Source of the DNA: Gordionus sp. m RMFG-2023
Taxonomy: Eukaryota; Nematomorpha; Gordioida; Chordodea; Parachordodidae
NCBI RefSeq assembly: GCF_954871325.1
Contig: NC_088775.1
Location: 53,111,561-53,175,560 of the forward strand
DNA: 64,000 nucleotides
Direction: 5' to 3'
Part shown: positions 45,370-55,726 of the stretch, in pieces
Numbering within the stretch: position 1 is the stretch's first letter
Layout of the letters: each line of letters begins with the position of its first letter
Position numbers and translations under genes: made by a program
The notes under the pieces: generated by a model
Seen by the model: the letters and a program-made list of their open reading frames with translations, nothing else
Databases searched by the model: none
What the model was told of the DNA's origin: nothing

Positions 45370-46330
45370 ACGGCGTAAAAATGTATTTTAACATAAAATT
45401 TAGCCGTAAAATGAATTAGTAATTTATCTTCTAGCGTTTAAATATGGGGACCAAATTATTATTTAAAAATAATAAAGAATTTACCACTATCAAAAACTAA
45501 AAATGTGTATAGGATGTCATAAAAAATATTAAAAATAATGAACATGAAAAAAAGGAGTATAAACCTTAAGAAATTTAAAATATAAACTGGCCAAAGGCCT
45601 TAAAAAAGGGAGCCTCACTATTCAATAAAATCAAGTAAAAAATTACCCATAGGCCTTCACCTCTAGAAAATATCCTAGATACACTTATAGTGTTTGGCAT
45701 ATAATTTAAGTTATCTTTGAGAATAAATGAGGATTAATAGTATTTAATCTGCTCTATTGCAACATTGAAAAATGCTAAAAATTTATCGTTTATAAATATA
45801 CTTACATAAATATATTTCGAAAAGCTATTAAATACTTTGATAGATTTACATTTCAATATTAGCTAAAAAAATAAAAATCTAAAATACTAAAATCTGCTAC
45901 TAAAACTTTATTCAATAAATAACTAAAATGAAATACAAAGTGAAAAACATAATCAAAATAAAATTAATATAAGAAAAATAAAAGTAAAAATTAAAATCTA
46001 AGTTAAACAAAAAATATCATTTTTCGCATCATAATTTCTCCATTATATATCCCTTTTCTTTAATCAACATTTACATAGTCTCATTTTGCATTGATATTTA
46101 ATTCTTTTTTCTTGAGTAGATTTGAATATCTTTCGGCTTCGTAATTTTGTTTAAAAGTAATTTGCCTATCTTTCGTTTCTCTTAATCTATAAATTTGAAT
46201 ATAACCACAATTACAACATTATCACGAAATGAATAAATATCTAATATATTTACTTATAGATTTGAAACAAATATTTTAAAGATATTATAGTTAGTTGATA
46301 TACAAAATAACCCATGCGAGATTCTTTATT
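45370..46330 (-). repeat. Dispersed repeat family R2, copy 2 (inverted)
   Basis: Reverse complement of the sequence at 29040-29760, with extra AT-rich sequence at about 45880-46230. Shared features include 'gtttggcata', 'aggccttcac' and 'tagttagttgatata'. Confidence 0.55.
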
Positions 46331-46399
46331 TCATTATATTTAGCAGTAAACATTATAGGAAAAGTAAATAATTTAAAAAGTGTTTTAATTATACATCTG

Positions 46400-48610
46400 C
46401 GAGCTATATATATATATATCGATTATATTTTTTATTGTTTCTTTGAATTATTATTTTTCTTTTTTATCAATATTTTTTTTTATTGATTCTCGGAATTGTT
46501 ATTATTCTTTTTTATCAATATATTTATCAATTTTTCCTCGGAATTATATTAATTATTTTTGTTTTTCAATTTTGTGTGATCGATTTTACTCAGAGATATA
46601 AAAAAAAAATTCGATTTATATTATGAAAAACAAGAGGAAAATAAAGTTATACAGTAGAATAAAAAAGAGATAAATAAAATATAACATTGGCGATCGACGA
46701 GAAAAAAATCTTAAATTCGATATAAAATTATTAAAAATGCCAGCATCGATTCCCATTAAGAAAAACAGAGATTCATTCACAAAATTTTGTATCAAATTAG
46801 AGGCATACTTCATATTAAACGATATATCGGACAATGAAAAAAAAGAGCAGCACTCATATCGGCATTATCAACGTATGACTTAAATAAAGTTATTTTAAAA
46901 TTCGCTCCTAAGTCCATTAATTAAATAAAATATGATGATATTCTAGATTCCAGGCGCGTAACCAATCGGGGGGAAAGGGGGAAATTCCCCCCCCCATCGC
47001 AAATTTGACTATTTTCATAAATATCATTTTAAGCTAATAAAAATTTTACCCCCACCCCCCAGACCCCCCCCCCCCCCCCCACAAATCAAAATTTTACAAA
47101 TATTTGAATATCAATTTTCCAACATATTATTCAAAAATATTAATAAAATGTAAAAATATTTAGTCAAAGAGATTGAAATCAAACGATAATTTATAAATAA
47201 GGCTGAGCATGAAAAAAAGTAATGTGTCGTTAATAGCATTATTGAATTCAATTGATCAATCAGAGTTTATCATTGCTGCTAGTTGCATCAATAAATTATT
47301 TTTAGCTCACTACTTTGTAGAAATTTACAAAAACCAAATTTAGATTTGGTTCAAGTTATTGATTTGGCCGAAAATATACATGAACAGGTAGATACAATAA
47401 GAATGAATGTAGATAAATATTTTCATAATATTTATCTAGACGTTGAATCGAAGGCTAAATTTTATGATATAATACTAATTAAACCTCGTCTAGCACCTAG
47501 GCCATTTTTGAGATGAAAATAAATATTGGCTCAACTGAAGAATATTCTAAAATATCCATTTTCATCCCATTCTTAGATACTTTTTTATAGCAAATAAAAG
47601 TACGGGTTTTAGATAAAAAACAAGTCTTTAGCAATCTTCAAGTTTTATTACCCAAAGATCCTTCTTCATTTTCTAATGCCACTATTGGTAAAATTAAATA
47701 TTTAGAAAAATTTTATTCCTAAGAAATTAATACTGAAATAAATTTAATCAGTGAATTCGAATTGTGGTATAAATATTTATACGTTTAGCTATTTTACCTG
47801 AGCATGCTATTGATGCTCTCAATAAGTGTAAAGAAACCTTGGCTCAATTTCATAATATTTCGAAGTTGTTTTATATTCTTGCATGTTTGCCTATTACAAC
47901 ATGTACGAATGAAAGGACTTTTTCCAACTTGAGAAGGTTGAAAACATATTTACGAAGTACTGAATCTCGGCTAAATAGGTTAGCTCTGTTAAATATACAC
48001 AGAGATTTGGTTCCAAAGACAAACGAAATAATTAAAAATCTTGTATTTGATAAGAAGTTAAAAAAAATTTGTTAATTTAATTATTTTCTAGTCAATATTT
48101 TAAACTACTATTAGTATTTTCAATAAAAAAAATTATATTCTACTTATATTGTATGAGAATTTAAGCTGAGGCTTTTAAAGCAAATTTTATAAAAAAAATG
48201 ACATATTTCAACTTTACATATAAATAAACCTTTACATTTAAAAAAACTTTATTAAATATAATATACCTAACTTGAAATAATAAAAAAGAGGCTTGTAATA
48301 TCCTATCCATAAGCACGAATTAGTAAATAATAGTTAAAAATAGAAATATAATTATTAATTCATAATTTAATAGAATAGCTAAATAAGACCCGGCCGAAGG
48401 CCGGGGAAAGCTGGCCGAAGGCCAGGTAAAAGGGGTTTATAGGCGAAGCCCCCAAAAAATTTTTCCCCCCTATAAGAAAATCCTGGATACGCCACTGCTA
48501 GATTCTTTAATAGCCAACGAGAAAAAAATAGCACCGTTGGAAAGTTTCCAATGCGTTAAACGTACTCAAAGGGAGGGAGAAATCATAACCTAGAATTTTT
48601 AAATTCAGGC
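46400..48610 (+). mobile_element. LTR-retrotransposon 5' fossil (LTR end, primer site, start of gag), split by a hAT element
   Basis: An LTR-like AT-rich stretch ends with ATAACA at about 46686, directly followed by TTGGCGATCGACGAG, a typical primer-binding leader. A gag-like frame begins MPASIPIKKNRDSFTKFCIK at 46739, resembling the Ty3/Gypsy gag pattern (a Y-F/L-L-N-D stretch after a Phe-rich helix). After the hAT element (46951-48497) gag-like sequence resumes to about 48600 (SLIANEKKIAPLESFQCVK). Broken fragment. The LTR start was not found. Confidence 0.6.
46951..48497 (+). mobile_element. hAT transposon family H1, copy 2, with exact 8-bp target duplication
   Basis: Starts CAGGCGCGTAACC, ends GGATACGCCACTG, flanked by CTAGATTC (46943-46950 and 48498-48505). 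Very similar to 21141-22462 but about 225 bp longer: sequence at about 48195-48425, including a 'cggccgaaggccgggg' block, is absent from copy 1. The transposase C-terminus is at 47839-48075 (CLPITTCTNERTFSNLRRLK). Upstream parts carry stops and frame changes, so neither copy is autonomous. It sits in an LTR gag fossil. Confidence 0.92.
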
Positions 48611-49080
48611 ATAGTATAATTTTAACCTTTTTATTTAATACGTCCTTTTTTAATAAAAAAAAAATAATCGTCGCCAAATGAAATGAAGTGATTTATTTAT
48701 GTATAAAAATATATTATATGTTTACAATAAGAAAATATATATCTATATATACTTTTACAAAATCGTTTATCTAATTAATCTATTAAATAAATTGTAGCTT
48801 AAACCCAAATTAACCAAATACCATTTATATTTATATTAATACATTACATTAGTCATACCGGAACCTCTACCTTTAACAAAAAATATTATTGTCTTTATAA
48901 ATACTATAGTATTTTAAAGAGAAGTGAGTATAAACGCCGCATTTTAGAAATTAATTTTATTGAAAACCCTAATTGTCATGTTAAAGATATATATTTAGTA
49001 GAATATGTAGGACAATAGCCCGGCCCCGCTTGCCCTTGAAATTCCAAAATGATTCAAATCAGTTATTATCGAACATTAAA
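48611..49080. other. AT-rich stretch, weak coding traces
   Basis: Around 48890-49030 a plus-strand frame reads KYYSILKRSEYKRRILEINF and NCHVKDIYLVEYVGQ, which might be an upstream part of the MULE-like transposase that follows, but I cannot assign it. Otherwise nothing is supported. Confidence 0.3.
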
Positions 49081-49084
49081 TATC

Positions 49085-50480
49085 AAATAAAGGACAATCA
49101 AACATGTCGCAATATTTATAACAATTATATATTTCAAAAAGACAGTATTAATTCAAAAAATTTAAAACAAATTTATAACTTAAATTATAAGTAAAAAAGA
49201 TACAAAAGTAGGGGAGACCGGGGATGGTTGGGACACTTTTCGTTCAAACCTTAATAATTTTAATATTAATAGACTAATCTGAATAATTAAAACATCTTCT
49301 GAATCCCAGAAGTATAGGCTATTTGAAATAATTAATATATATTTTATGAAGATTGTATTTTTTTAGAAAATTGAATTTAAAAATAAAAATTTTTTTGTCC
49401 CAACAATGACAGACTCTGTCGTTGGGACACACATAAAATAAATTTAAAAATTTTAAATCAGTAATCCAGTAAGACTAGAGACTATGACACATATGATTTT
49501 ATTGATAATATTGTAATTCATAATCAATAACTATATAAAAAAAATTTTAGCAAAATTTTGGAAATTTATTTTGGGGAAAAAAAAATTGTAAAGAAAAAAA
49601 TGTAAAAATTTTTTTTTTTTAATCATAAACATAGCGAAAGATAAGTATTTAATTATTCATTATTCACAATACTAAATTAATAATAAAATAATAAAATTGT
49701 TTATAAAATGAGCTAAAATGGCTTGTCCCAACTATACTATGACCAACTATGACCGAGCCCACTAACTTTATAAATATCATCCAAAATCATATTAATTCAT
49801 GTTTATTGATTCTGAAAGTTTGCCAGATTGGAAAATTGGGTTTAGGCTTTCCTAAAATCTATTTATTATATTTTTTGAAGCTTTATTTTTTTTTATTACT
49901 TTTGGTATGCCAAAACACATTTTCTTCTGTAAAAATTAAAATACTAAATATTTTTCAAATCTTTTTTAGCCAATCATGTATGACTAAATTATCTATGTTA
50001 GGCTCAAATTTCCAGTCTTATAAAATAATAGCTCAAATTATAATTAGAATGTCCTAACGTTCCCCTGTACTCAATGTACCCCGGTCTCCCCTACCTCTAA
50101 ATTTCGCGAATAATATTTTACACATTACTAATGATCTACATATTTCGCCCTTTATCCAATCAATCATTCATATCAAAGACAAAACACCATTGATAATATG
50201 CTATACTCATTTTATTATTAAAGCTATTAAGTTTTTGTCAAACCAATCTGACTTCTGTATATTAGGCGTTGATAAAACATTTAATTTGGGTGATCTATAC
50301 CTATTGCTATAATATTTAAACATATAGCAGTTATGAAATATAAAACAAACGTATCCCCTATATTTTTAGGACAAATATATTTGCATGGAGATTCTGATAA
50401 GACCACCTACATACTTTTTTTCTCATTTGCATTCTGTATTTTTAAATATTAGAAATATCATATTTGGTAGTATCAAGAAG
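49085..50480 (+). pseudogene. MULE-like transposase fragment, split by a pogo-type element
   Basis: Two coding pieces flank 49211-50091. Left: NQTCRNIYNNYIFQ ... LKQIYNLNYK. Right: SKFRE, SPFIQSIIHIKDKTPLI, then CILGVDKTFNLGDLY (first catalytic Asp of a MULE-type core, family pattern VDxTFxLxxxYVT), SPIFLGQIYLHGDSDKTTY and a Phe-rich helix. Removing the insert and one TA rejoins the frame exactly (AAA AGT ACC TCT). A few stops exist, for example before KRYKS and after the Leu run near 50310, so the gene is dead. The rest of the transposase is not found beyond about 50480. Confidence 0.6.
49211..50091. mobile_element. Non-autonomous pogo-type element with TA target duplication
   Basis: 881 bp with perfect 13-bp ends GGGGAGACCGGGG and CCCCGGTCTCCCC, flanked by TA on both sides (49209-49210, 50092-50093), the Tc1/mariner/pogo target. 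The terminus is the same as that of the pogo transposase element ending at 10607. No transposase is recognisable; internal frames are AT-rich. 'tgggacacttttcg' near the left and 'ggcttgtcccaact' near the right suggest longer imperfect inverted ends. Confidence 0.9.
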
Positions 50481-50619
50481 AGGCTATAGTAAAACCTATT
50501 CAGGAAATATTTAAATTTAATTTATTTTTTTTCCTTTTAGCTTTTACCTTTTCTGGTGGTAAGCTCTTTCACTATCTATCTCCACTTTATTATTACTCAT
50601 GCTATCTATTTTTATCGTT

Positions 50620-51157
50620 TATATTTGTATTTCTGATCGATTTCATTTGTATCGATCACCGGTGTATCGCTATCGAGGCCAAAGTATCTTGATCTCCACC
50701 GGTATCAAATCAATATCGACGATATCCTACCGGAGTATTCCTCACACCGAATTATCAAATCGACAGATATCTCGATTCTGATCTCCCACGGGAGTATCAA
50801 TCGCGATGGATCTCCCACCGGAGTATCGTTATCAAGTCCATTGTATTGGTAGCCATTGAGCTTGAACGGCTTCCGAGGTCACCATCATCCTAGCGCTGGC
50901 CAAGAAATCGTTATCATCTGACCCACGAATTCAGCTGGCTGTCTTTTTTGGTTTATTGGACAAGTATCCTAGCACCCGGCTGTCCAAGCCTGTCGGTGAC
51001 CGGGGTGGCATTTCTCGGCTCAGAAATTTATCATATCATATGTCTAAAGCCATCCATCATCGAAGAAAACCCTGAAAATTTTTAGTTCCTTACCAGGATT
51101 GAACCTGGGAACTTCGGTTTACAAGCATACATCACACACCACCGGGCCACCCCGGCG
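50620..51157 (-). mobile_element. tRNA-derived SINE
   Basis: Read on the minus strand, 51157 to about 51085 resembles a tRNA: GCCGGGGTGG start, A box TGGCCCGGTGG (51149-51139) and B box GGTTCAATCC (51105-51096). The 3' acceptor side (AAGGAAC) does not pair with the 5' GCCGGGG, so it is a SINE head rather than a working tRNA gene. A GC-richer body follows to about 50620 and ends in units around CCACCGGAGTATC. The poly-A or tail end was not located. Confidence 0.65.
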
Positions 51158-51431
51158 ATGAAATATTTTTAAAAAAAATTTATTGGAAAAACAAGGTGTT
51201 AATGCTGTTATGTCTGAAAAAATTATACAGGATATTTTTTCTTTTAATGACCATATAATGAAAAATTAAACGATTTATACAATTATTGTAATAATGAAAA
51301 TTTAAATATTTATTTGCCATGCCACATATAAAAAATAAATATCAAAAAGTAATTTATGAACATTTTTACGTTCCCCTAAAAAAATAAAATAATAAATTGT
51401 TTATGGATAAGTAACAAGTGCGAATCTATGA

Positions 51432-51985
51432 ATCACGTTTTAAAATAATATATAAACTGGAAACAACGTCCTAACGAATTAATCGAAAAAATTAAAGATA
51501 TCACAATGTTACATGAAAAAGAATTTGAAAGATTCTTCTCAGAAAGGAGAATATTTTTAAAATAATCAAGTCTTTAATACCTGAATCTAATGTTGTTTAA
51601 CAGCTCGATTTGAGCCGATTTTTAAAAACGGCAGCCAGGAAAATATTGCCTAAGCGTCGAGATTTCGCTAATAGATGTTCAATACTATGTGTCATCTATG
51701 AACAAAATATCTAGGCTTTCATAATATTTTTCTGGCTAAATATTGAGTTAGCCGTTTTTAAAAATCGGCTCAAAACGAGCCGTTTAACAACACTACCTGA
51801 ATCGATAGATTATCATGATACATTAAATAATTTATATAATAGTCAAAGCAAAGATAAATTACATTCATTAGATAAAACTTTATCTGTTTTAAAACCAAAA
51901 GGCTCAAACCACATCAGCGAAATAGAATTAAAGCAGAAAGGACTCGAAAAAATATTTTTTATGAATTTTAATTCCCTATTTGTTC
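51432..51985 (+). pseudogene. Unidentified coding-like fragment interrupted by a MITE
   Basis: Before the MITE: NWKQRPNELIEKIKDITMLH ... ERFFSERRIFLK. After it: IDYHDTLNNLYNSQSKDKLH and LSVLKPKGSNHISEIELKQK. The MITE target (CCTGAATC) joins the two sides in one frame. The helical, charged pattern would fit a gag-like or host protein, but I do not recognise it. The fragment is broken. Confidence 0.35.
51588..51795. mobile_element. hAT-type MITE (family M1), copy 2
   Basis: 208 bp, starts TAATGTTGTTTAACAGCTCG, ends CCGTTTAACAACACTA, flanked by the exact 8-bp duplication CCTGAATC (51580-51587, 51796-51803). It is slightly more diverged at its left end than copies 1 and 3. Confidence 0.92.
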
Positions 51986-51989
51986 CCCA

Positions 51990-52700
51990 TTTCCCCTGCT
52001 CATTTCCTATATTTCTAGAATATTGATATATTTCGTCAATATATATAATTTTATTATTTTAAATTTATATTTAAATCTTCTCTGCTGAAGAATTATATTT
52101 TATGAAAGCAATAATTATCTTATTATCAATTTGGTAAAAATAATCATAATTAATTATAATTCAATAAAAGGAACTACTATCGATTAATTTATCTGATTAA
52201 TAACAATTGCAAAATTTAAAAATGACTACCAATTTTTTTACCAAAATATAGATAATGCTATAAAAAAATCATAAATATTTTATCATGATAGAATATGGCA
52301 AAATTTATTAAACGCATTTAAAAATATTATTTTTATATTTTATGATGAAAATTAAAAATATTTATACGCCATTTAGCAGAATATTATTTTTTTATTTATA
52401 TAAATAAAAAAAGTTATGATTAAATTAAATTTAATAAAATTATTGAAGCTAAAATATCTAAAAGAAAATTTTTATATCTCCCCAAACATTTATTTTATAA
52501 CTAATTAATTCTCAATTAATATTAGGAAAGTAAATATAATAAATAAATAAAGGAGTACTTATAGCCGAGAGATATTTAGTAATAAATAAATTATTATGTA
52601 ATTAGCCAAGCGTTATTTAAATAATTAATTTAATATGCTAACCGAGTGACATTTCCCATTCGAGCGATATTTAGTAATATAAGCGATTTATTGTGGTTAG
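51990..52700. other. AT-rich stretch, no gene seen
   Basis: Very AT-rich. At 52560-52720 a motif like 'gccgagagatatttagta' recurs about four times with variation (agccgagcgatatt). No coding frame. Confidence 0.4.
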
Positions 52701-55262
52701 CCGAGCGATATTTTACCAGCTTAAAATATCTTTATACTAACTATCAATTTAGTTTTCAAAAAAACCTAAAATTAATTTAAAAATTAATATAATTTAAATT
52801 AAAACCGCAAATTATATCAAAGAATAAATAAAAAAATTGAAAAGATCTTAAAATTCTCATTTTTTTTAATATATTATATAATGTAATGTTATTAAAATAT
52901 TTTTCTCGTAAAGAAAGCAATTATCAATCAAATTTCTCTATTATCTAATTATTATTTTTTAGCCTTTCGTATCATTACAGCCTTTCGACTTATAGACCTT
53001 ACGCTTTTTTCTGAGGTCCGTGAAGTTGGCCCATCACTTTTGGATTTTCAATGGTTTATCAGTTGGACTGATTTGTACCCTTTTCAGTTCGATTTGTACC
53101 CTTTTCAGTTCGATTTGTACCATTACCGTTTTTAGATATTAAAAGAACAAAATTGAAGGCCAACTTCACGACAACCCCCCCCCCCCCCCCATTTGAATTT
53201 AAAAATGAAAAGTGTATATTCGATAGAGAATGATTTGTACCGATTTGTACTGTTTTCAGTTTGATTTGTACCATTACCGTTAACCAGCTATTGACCGTTT
53301 AAAATATGGCGCCAAAAATAAAAAACACTCAAAATTTATTTTTTTAAAAATTTTTTAACCGCAACGAGAGAGAATTTTTCTCTTCCTAATGATGCTTCAA
53401 ATTAAAATTTAAAACTTATATTTATAGTGTGAAGTTAGTCCCCCGATATTGCAATTTTGATATTTTTCAAATTTTTAAAATGGGATTGATTTGTACCAGA
53501 TTTGCACCGATTTGTACCGATTTGTACCGTTTCAAACTCGATTTGGGCAAACTATTGTCCGTTAAAAATATGGCGCCCAAAATAAAAAATACTCCATTTT
53601 TATCTTCAATTATATCGGAAAATTGATGGATTTTGTAATTTGATAAATATATTTAAAATGCCGCTAGATATTGATCTAAGAGATTATTATGCTCTCTTTT
53701 TCTTATGATTTTCCAAAATATAAGGTCTAAATCTATAAGCATTGACGAAATGGGATAATTTTTTCGTAATATTAATCCCCACGCTTAAAAATATGCCAAA
53801 CATGTATTCTCTTTGAAAAATATAACAAAATGATAATGACTGTTATTATAGGTCTATAAGTCGAAAGGCTTGGTAATACGAAAGGCTAAAAAATAATATT
53901 GAAAATAAAAATAACAAAGAAAATAATTAATGAGATATTTGATTGATTTATTGCTTTTTTAGAGAAAAAATATTATAATAACATTACATTATAATATATT
54001 AAAAATATGGAAATTTTAAGATCTTTTCAATTTTTTAATAATTCTTTGAAATAATTTGCGTTTTTAAAAATAAATTAATTTTTAAATTATTATTTTTAAT
54101 TAAATTAATATTTGGTTATGATTTTATATAAATATAAATATTTTAAGGATTTTTACATGTATTTTTTTACGTTTCCGGTTCAAAAAATAATTTTTTTTGT
54201 CGCGAAAGCATTTTAGAGGGGAAAGGCTAACATCTTAAACGTAATTTTAGAGGGGAAAGGCTAAATCTTAAAAGCAATTTTAAATTATATCATTGAACTA
54301 AGAATTTAATTTCCTATCCAAAACCGTTTAGATGTATTTTTTACGTTTCCGGTTCAAAAAATATTTTTTTTGTCGAGAAAGCATTTTAGAGGGGAAAGGC
54401 TAACATCTTAAACGTAATTTTAATTATAATTATACCATTGAACTTAGAATTTATTTTACTATCCATAACCGTTTAGATGTATTTTACGTTTCCGGTTCAA
54501 AAAATAATATATTTGTCGCGAAAGCATTTAAGAGGGGAAAGGCTAACATCTTAAACGTTATTTTAAATATTATTATATTATATACATCTAAGCGGTTTTG
54601 GATAGAAAATTAAATTGTTCAATGATATAATAATATTCAAAATTACGTTTAAGATGTTAGCCTTTCCCCTAGAAAATTCGCGACAAAAATATTATTTTTT
54701 GAACCGAAAACGTAAAAAAATACATCTAAACGGTTTTGGATAGAGAATTAAATTCTGAGTTCAATGATATAATTATATTTAAAATTACGTTTAAGACGTT
54801 AGCCTTTCCCCTCTAAAATGCTTTCTCGACAAAAAAATAATTTTTTGAACCGGAAACGAAAAAAAATACATCTAAAAATCCTTAAAAAATTTTTATTTCT
54901 CATTTACTTCTTTATTAGGTAATTACAATATTTATACTTACTTAATAAAATCATAACCAAATATTAATTTAATTAAAAATATTAATTTAATTAAAAATAT
55001 TAATTTAAAAATTAATATAATATAATTAGTTTTTAAAAACCGGTAATTATTTCAAAGAATTATTAAAAAAATTGAAAAGATCTTAAAATTTCCATATTTT
55101 TAATATATTATAATGTAATGTTATTATAATATTTTTTCTCTAAAAAAAGCAATAAATCAATCAAATATCTCATTAATCATTTTCTTTGTTATTTTTATTT
55201 TCAATATTATTTTTTAGCCTTTCGTATTACCAAGCCTTTCGGACCTTGCGCTCCCCTCTACC
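52700..55262. mobile_element. Foldback (long inverted repeat) element
   Basis: A block ending AGCCTTTCGTATTACCAAGCC/CCTTTCG occurs three times: about 52770-53005 (plus), 53850-54130 (inverted) and 54890-55262 (plus). The pair 53850-54582 and 54624-55262 forms a palindrome of about 640-730 bp per arm around a loop of about 40 bp. Inside the arms a unit of about 150 bp ('acgtttccggttcaaaaa', 'gaggggaaaggctaacat') is repeated three times on the left and twice on the right. The 53010-53850 spacer holds a smaller inverted pair and repeated GATTTGTACC. No coding region. Fits foldback-type elements; no target duplication was established. Confidence 0.75.
53020..53169. repeat. Small inverted repeat with GATTTGTACC units
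   Basis: GTGAAGTTGGCC (53020-53031) and its exact complement GGCCAACTTCAC (53158-53169) bracket three copies of 'ttcagttcgatttgtacc'-type units. Further GATTTGTACC copies continue to 53535. A poly-C run follows at about 53174. It may be a separate short MITE or part of a larger one. Confidence 0.5.
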
Positions 55263-55726
55263 CTTAATATAATATATATTGTCAATATTTAATTTAGTTA
55301 TCCGTATCTTCGAATTAAAAATTTATTCACATGATATTCCACTTTTTCTTGTATAAAAATTCTCGTTGTAAAGTAAGTAAATCATAATTATTTATTATTT
55401 CCCTCGGAATTTCATGATTTATATAACTTATTTGGTGCATGAGGTCCTCATTGACCTCACCAAATCACTTGTGTAACTTTTCTTTTTCTAGCATAAATTT
55501 AAAAATGTTATACCGCTATATCAGTATAATTTATTATTTGATATCAAATTATTGTTTTAATAACTTGTGTTAGTTAAAACAGTTCAAGTCATTATTATAT
55601 TATATAATAAATAAATACATAATTAAATAATGAAAGCTACAAATTAATTTGATTCTAAGCACAGTTGTTAAATGGTACTTTTCAAATATTTTTTTTAAAA
55701 TTCTGGGCTGTACAAACAGGGTTGCC

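Noticed and set aside
51085-51157. Functional tRNA gene on the minus strand
   Set aside because: A and B boxes are good, but the acceptor stem does not pair and a long body follows, which fits a SINE.
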